From NCBI RefSeq assembly GCF_002855495.1, contig NZ_PKRO01000007.1, positions 1 through 64,000 of the forward strand: a DNA stretch of 64,000 bases, in the 5' to 3' direction. The notes under the pieces were generated by a model. That model made no database searches. It was not told where the DNA came from and saw only the letters and a list, made by a program, of their open reading frames with translations. Below, piece after piece: positions 61,051 to 64,000 of this stretch (position 1 is its first letter; the number at the start of each line of letters is the position of its first letter). This DNA comes from Porphyrobacter sp. TH134 (GTDB lineage: Bacteria > Pseudomonadota > Alphaproteobacteria > Sphingomonadales > Sphingomonadaceae). The position numbers and the translations under genes were made by a program.

Positions 61051-62679
61051 TTAGGCATAAAGCCCCTGCAAGAACCAGTCGGGTATGCCGCCGCGTCCGT
61101 CACCGACTATCCCCTGGCGGTAAATCCAGTAGCGCCGCCCGGCCGCATCCTCGATCCGGTAATAATCGCGCAGGCGAGCGGTAGACTTTTCGCGCCACCA
61201 TTCGGGCGCGATCCGCTCCGGCCCTTCAACCCGTGTGACCTCACGCACCTCGCCGCGCCAGCGGAAGCGCTGGGGGACGCCGTCGGGCGAGGCATAAAGC
61301 ACTGCAATCGGCTCCGCCCGGTCGAGCAACTTCAAGGGACGGGTGTGGAACGCGAAGGGCTCCTGCAAGGCTGGCACCGGATCAAGCGGCGGCTGCCAGC
61401 CAGCAGCGCGTTCCGGGATATGACTGGCGCGCGGCACCGGACGCGTGACGGCCTTCGCACCCAGGCGCACAGTCAGCCGGTCGATGCAGGCGGCCAATGC
61501 AGTGCCGTGGTCCTCGGCTGCGGCATCAAGATCGGTCTGCGAGAGGCCGAGCGGCTCACTCCAGCTGGCGCGCAGCTGCATCATCTCGATCCCGAACCCG
61601 GCTTCGACATCATCGAGCCGGGCGGCGAACAGCCGAATGATATGGCTGGCTTCGCGGGTGGCGGCGGCCAGTTCGATCCGGCGCTGCACAACCGCGCCAT
61701 CAACCCGCCACAGCGCCAGTTCGAGCCGCCGTGCACCCTCGCCCCGCGCTTCGAGCGCGCGCACCATGTCAGCCGCAAGATCGGCCATCACTTGGTCGAG
61801 CGGCGCACGGTGGCGCAGCGGCTCCAGCAACCGGCGCTGCACCATCGGCATGGGGCGGGCAATCACCGGCAGCAGCGGCTCGGGCACACGGCCCAGCAGC
61901 TGGTCAAGGCGCAGTAGCGGATTGGCCGCTGGCGAGCGGTGATTGCGGAACCGGCGGCGCAAGGCGTCGCGGGCGGCAGCTTCTTGCCCCGGATCGTCCG
62001 AGGCGCCGCTGACCCCGGCCAGCTCGCCAAGCTGCTTGATCCCCAGACGCCGGAGCACGGTCAGCACATCATCATCAAGCCTGAGCGCTGCGACCGGCAG
62101 ATCCCCCAAGGCGCGCAGCGGATTATCATCGGGGGCGAGGATAGCAGCGCGGCGGCCATAATGCGCCAGCGCCCAGGCCGCCCCGGCCGTAGGTGCAAGC
62201 GCGCCGCGGGCCATAAGACCGCGCTGTGCAAAAGCAGCGACCACATCAGCCAGCAGGCGGGCCTCGCCGCCAAACAGATGAGCTGCTCCGGTGACATCGA
62301 CCAGCAGGCCATCAGGCGGGTCAAGCGCGCTCCACGGCCCCCAGCGCTGCGCCCACAAGGCGAGCTTCTCCAGCGCCGCAAGATCGCCTACCGGATCGGC
62401 CGGAACAGCAGCCAGATCGGGGCACAGCGCGCGCGCATCGGCCAGCAGCATGCCCGCCCGTGCGCCAGCAGCCAACCCGGCATCATTGGCGGCGGTGATG
62501 CGCGGACCATGCGCCGTATCAGCGATCAGCGCAGTGGGCGCGGACGCTTCCGGAGCATCAGGCGCGTGCCCGCGCTGCCAGCGATCGACCGACAGTCGGG
62601 CGAGCCAGATGGACAGGATACGGCGCGGCGGCGCGTTCGATTTCGGGTTCAGGGCAGATGCGCAGGGTTCCAGTGTCAT
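61051..62679 (-). CDS. imuB: ImuB, inactive Y-family DNA polymerase of the mutasome
   Basis: About 542 residues. The N-terminal Y-family polymerase fold begins PRRILSIWLARLSVDRWQRG, in which the catalytic acidic residues of active Y-polymerases are replaced, as expected for ImuB. The fold continues with GLLVDVTGAAHLFGGEARLL near 140, HhH-like LRRLGIKQLGELAGVSG near 225, and a C-terminal ImuB region (RFRWRGEVREVTRVEGPERI, DYYRIEDAAGRRYWIYRQG). ImuB scaffolds ImuA and DnaE2 on the beta clamp. ATG 62679 overlaps the end of imuA by 122 nt. Confidence 0.93.
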   Translation of the reverse strand: MTLEPCASALNPKSNAPPRRILSIWLARLSVDRWQRGHAPDAPEASAPTALIADTAHGPRITAANDAGLAAGARAGMLLADARALCPDLAAVPADPVGDLAALEKLALWAQRWGPWSALDPPDGLLVDVTGAAHLFGGEARLLADVVAAFAQRGLMARGALAPTAGAAWALAHYGRRAAILAPDDNPLRALGDLPVAALRLDDDVLTVLRRLGIKQLGELAGVSGASDDPGQEAAARDALRRRFRNHRSPAANPLLRLDQLLGRVPEPLLPVIARPMPMVQRRLLEPLRHRAPLDQVMADLAADMVRALEARGEGARRLELALWRVDGAVVQRRIELAAATREASHIIRLFAARLDDVEAGFGIEMMQLRASWSEPLGLSQTDLDAAAEDHGTALAACIDRLTVRLGAKAVTRPVPRASHIPERAAGWQPPLDPVPALQEPFAFHTRPLKLLDRAEPIAVLYASPDGVPQRFRWRGEVREVTRVEGPERIAPEWWREKSTARLRDYYRIEDAAGRRYWIYRQGIVGDGRGGIPDWFLQGLYA

Positions 62680-63334
62680 CGTAAAGCATCCATTCGCCTG
62701 GCGCATGGGCGCGGGCGCGGAACAGTTCGGCATGCCAGCTGGCTGTGCCGGGGGCGGCCGGATTCCAGCGCGGCAAGAGCGAGGGTGCGGCGCGCACCTG
62801 CCAGCGCATCCGCGCCGAGGACAAATCTGGCGCAGCGTCGAGCCGCACCAGCCATAATCGCACCCCGTGGCGTTCGGCCGTCAGGCTGAGCCGGCGCGAG
62901 GCGGTAAAGCTGAGTGCGCGGGGATTGCCTGCGATCTCGCCAATCACACAGGCCAGATCGCGGCACTTGAGCCCCTCCTCCAGCGCGAACAGCGCGTCCT
63001 CGGGCGTGGCAGCGGCAACGTGAATCAGGCGGTGGCGAAGATCGGGCGGCAAGCCTGCCACGCAGGGCCGCCCGCCCAGCTGCATGGCCTTGCGGTCCTG
63101 TACCCACAGCACCTGGCGAGTGTCTCCGGCTGCAGCCGCATCCGCACCCTGATCCGCCGATTGCAGCGCATCGCGCACCAATGCCAGAGCCAGTCCCGCC
63201 CCGCTCGCCTCAGCGGCAGACGCGAAAATCTCGGAATGGAACGGCTGCCCAGTAAGGCCGGGCCGCCAGCGCTGTTCAGCCGGTGAGCGCGGCAAAACCC
63301 GGGCGGGCGATGGTTTGAACGAGGGGGAAGGCAT
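62558..63334 (-). CDS. imuA: ImuA, RecA-like mutasome protein
   Basis: About 258 residues resembling a degenerate RecA/SulA-like fold (ImuA/ImuA2 class). It contains LALALVRDALQSADQGADAA, RQVLWVQDRKAMQLGGRPC near 80, the segment EDALFALEEGLKCRDLACVIGEI (quoted part: ALFALEEGLKCRDLACVIGE) near 115, and SRRLSLTAERHGVRLWLVRL near 150, typical of the family. ImuA works with ImuB and DnaE2 in induced mutagenesis. The start may be ATG 63334 or 63349; the LexA box at 63352 lies almost directly in front. Confidence 0.9.
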   Translation of the reverse strand: MPSPSFKPSPARVLPRSPAEQRWRPGLTGQPFHSEIFASAAEASGAGLALALVRDALQSADQGADAAAAGDTRQVLWVQDRKAMQLGGRPCVAGLPPDLRHRLIHVAAATPEDALFALEEGLKCRDLACVIGEIAGNPRALSFTASRRLSLTAERHGVRLWLVRLDAAPDLSSARMRWQVRAAPSLLPRWNPAAPGTASWHAELFRARAHAPGEWMLYDDTGTLRICPEPEIERAAAPYPVHLARPTVGRSLAARARA

Positions 63335-63351
63335 AACAGAACGACTCATAT

Positions 63352-63366
63352 GTTCGCATTATGTTC
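63352..63366 (+). promoter_or_regulatory. LexA (SOS) box upstream of imuA
   Basis: GTTC-GCATTAT-GTTC, a perfect match to GTTC-N7-GTTC, lies 3 bp upstream of ATG 63349 and 18 bp upstream of ATG 63334. With the box at 60604 it predicts coordinated SOS induction of imuAB and of the radical-SAM/UdgX/dnaE2 unit. Confidence 0.9.
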
Positions 63367-63392
63367 CAACATTCCTTTTCTGGCAATGCAAA

Positions 63393-63424
63393 GGGCGCGG
63401 GAAGCGATATTGCTTCCCGCGCCC
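63393..63424 (-). terminator. Terminator between the amino-acid permease and imuA
   Basis: A perfect 13-bp stem GGGCGCGGGAAGC/GCTTCCCGCGCCC with loop GATATT. On the minus strand it is followed by a short TTTG, so it fits the end of the permease transcript just before the imuA SOS promoter. Confidence 0.7.
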
Positions 63425-63449
63425 TCCAAAGCGCCCTCATCAAGGCTGG

Positions 63450-64000
63450 TCAGTCGCCAGCCACCGGCCCCGGAAACTCGCCCATGTCGGGCGCATCATC
63501 CTGCCAATCGCCATGCTGGAGGTTGGAGTTGCGGATGCCGTAGATGAAATACAGCGCCACGCCGCCAATCATGTACCACATGAAGAACTTGAGAACGTCC
63601 CAAGGCACCGTGGTGATCAGGTAGAGGCACGACAGGATCCCAAGCACCGGCAGCACCGGATAGAGCGGCACCTTGAACCCGCGCGGCAGATCAGGCGCGG
63701 CACGGCGCAGATAGATCACCGACAAGCACACGATCGCAAAGGCCGCGAGCGTGCCGACCGAGGTCATGTCGCCCAGCACGTTGATATCGAAGAAGCCCGC
63801 CGCAACCGCGGTGACAACCCCGACGACGATGGTGTTGAGCGCCGGGGTCTGGAAGCGCGGGTTCACCCGGCTGAACACCTTGGGCAACAACCCGTCGCGG
63901 GCCATGGTGTAGAAAATGCGCGTCTGCGCATACATCAGCACCAGCACCACAGACGTCAGACCAATGATCGCACCGATCTTGATGATCTTGGCCAGCCAGC
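63450..64000 (-). CDS. Amino-acid permease (APC family), 5' end cut by the window edge
   Basis: The frame is open to the window edge, so only the C-terminal ~180 residues are seen. Features are LTSVVLVLMYAQTRIFYTMA with RDGLLPKVFSRVNPRFQTPA (a hallmark APC segment), then helices NTIVVGVVTAVAAGFFDINV, TLAAFAIVCLSVIYLRR, YPVLPVLGILSCLYLI and FFMWYMIGGVALYFIYGIRN. The C-terminus is an acidic tail. It resembles cationic amino-acid transporters (CAT/YfnA type); the exact substrate is not determinable. Confidence 0.9.
   Translation of the reverse strand, partial: WLAKIIKIGAIIGLTSVVLVLMYAQTRIFYTMARDGLLPKVFSRVNPRFQTPALNTIVVGVVTAVAAGFFDINVLGDMTSVGTLAAFAIVCLSVIYLRRAAPDLPRGFKVPLYPVLPVLGILSCLYLITTVPWDVLKFFMWYMIGGVALYFIYGIRNSNLQHGDWQDDAPDMGEFPGPVAGD

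Overview
The window is a GC-rich bacterial chromosome segment packed with housekeeping genes. It fits an alphaproteobacterium of the Sphingomonadales, most likely an Erythrobacter/Porphyrobacter-type organism. The pointers are the gene order phoR-pstC-pstA-pstB-phoU-phoB, two LexA boxes of the alphaproteobacterial form GTTC-N7-GTTC, an imuA/imuB/dnaE2 mutagenesis cassette, COQ4-type ubiquinone genes, a long acidic RpoD, and several families of short palindromic repeats common in this order. The genus is an inference from gene content only. There is no prophage, complete insertion sequence, rRNA operon or CRISPR array. One tRNA gene (Glu, anticodon UUC) is present.

Layout. 1-7 kb: a GNAT acetyltransferase, then a leftward carA-carB-greA-small ORF block whose carA/carB gap carries a broken DUF559 nuclease-like gene between palindromic repeats. 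6.7-18.8 kb: yqeY, dnaG, rpoD, a sterol desaturase family protein, rpiB-glyA, nrdR, a TrmJ-like methyltransferase and rpsD, with chorismate mutase and tgt on the other strand. 18.8-25 kb: leftward outer-membrane protein, queA with an ABC exporter, cyclophilin, coaD, ispA and xseB. 25-32 kb: two membrane proteins, purL, two tandem COQ4 paralogues, and serB/miaA diverging from overlapping start codons. 32-40 kb: branched-chain amino acid genes ilvB-ilvN-ilvC and leuA, with YceI, an L-lactate dehydrogenase family enzyme and an I78-type inhibitor lipoprotein between them. 40-47 kb: DUF2189, an amidohydrolase, nitronate monooxygenase, a predicted AHH nuclease with an unknown partner, a flavodoxin and recJ. 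47-53.5 kb: tRNA-Glu and the phosphate-regulation operon. 53.5-63.4 kb: the leftward SOS/DNA-damage region. 63.4 kb to the end: a truncated amino-acid permease.

The most interesting region is 54.2-63.4 kb. The imuA-imuB pair and dnaE2 are normally contiguous. Here they are separated by a PilZ-domain gene and by a radical-SAM / UdgX-type uracil-DNA glycosylase pair. Near-identical LexA boxes precede imuA and the radical-SAM gene, so the sequence predicts two SOS-induced units that together make translesion polymerase components and a covalent uracil-DNA-binding repair module. dnaE2 also carries an in-frame palindromic repeat that adds about 31 residues to its PHP-domain region.

Regulatory features seen directly include a perfect 14-bp inverted repeat around the lldD start codon, a leucine-rich leader peptide before leuA with an element able to pair with a Shine-Dalgarno sequence, Pho-box-like direct repeats before the I78 lipoprotein gene and before pstC, and a recurring promoter form TTGAC-N17-TAG upstream of carA, ilvB and tRNA-Glu.
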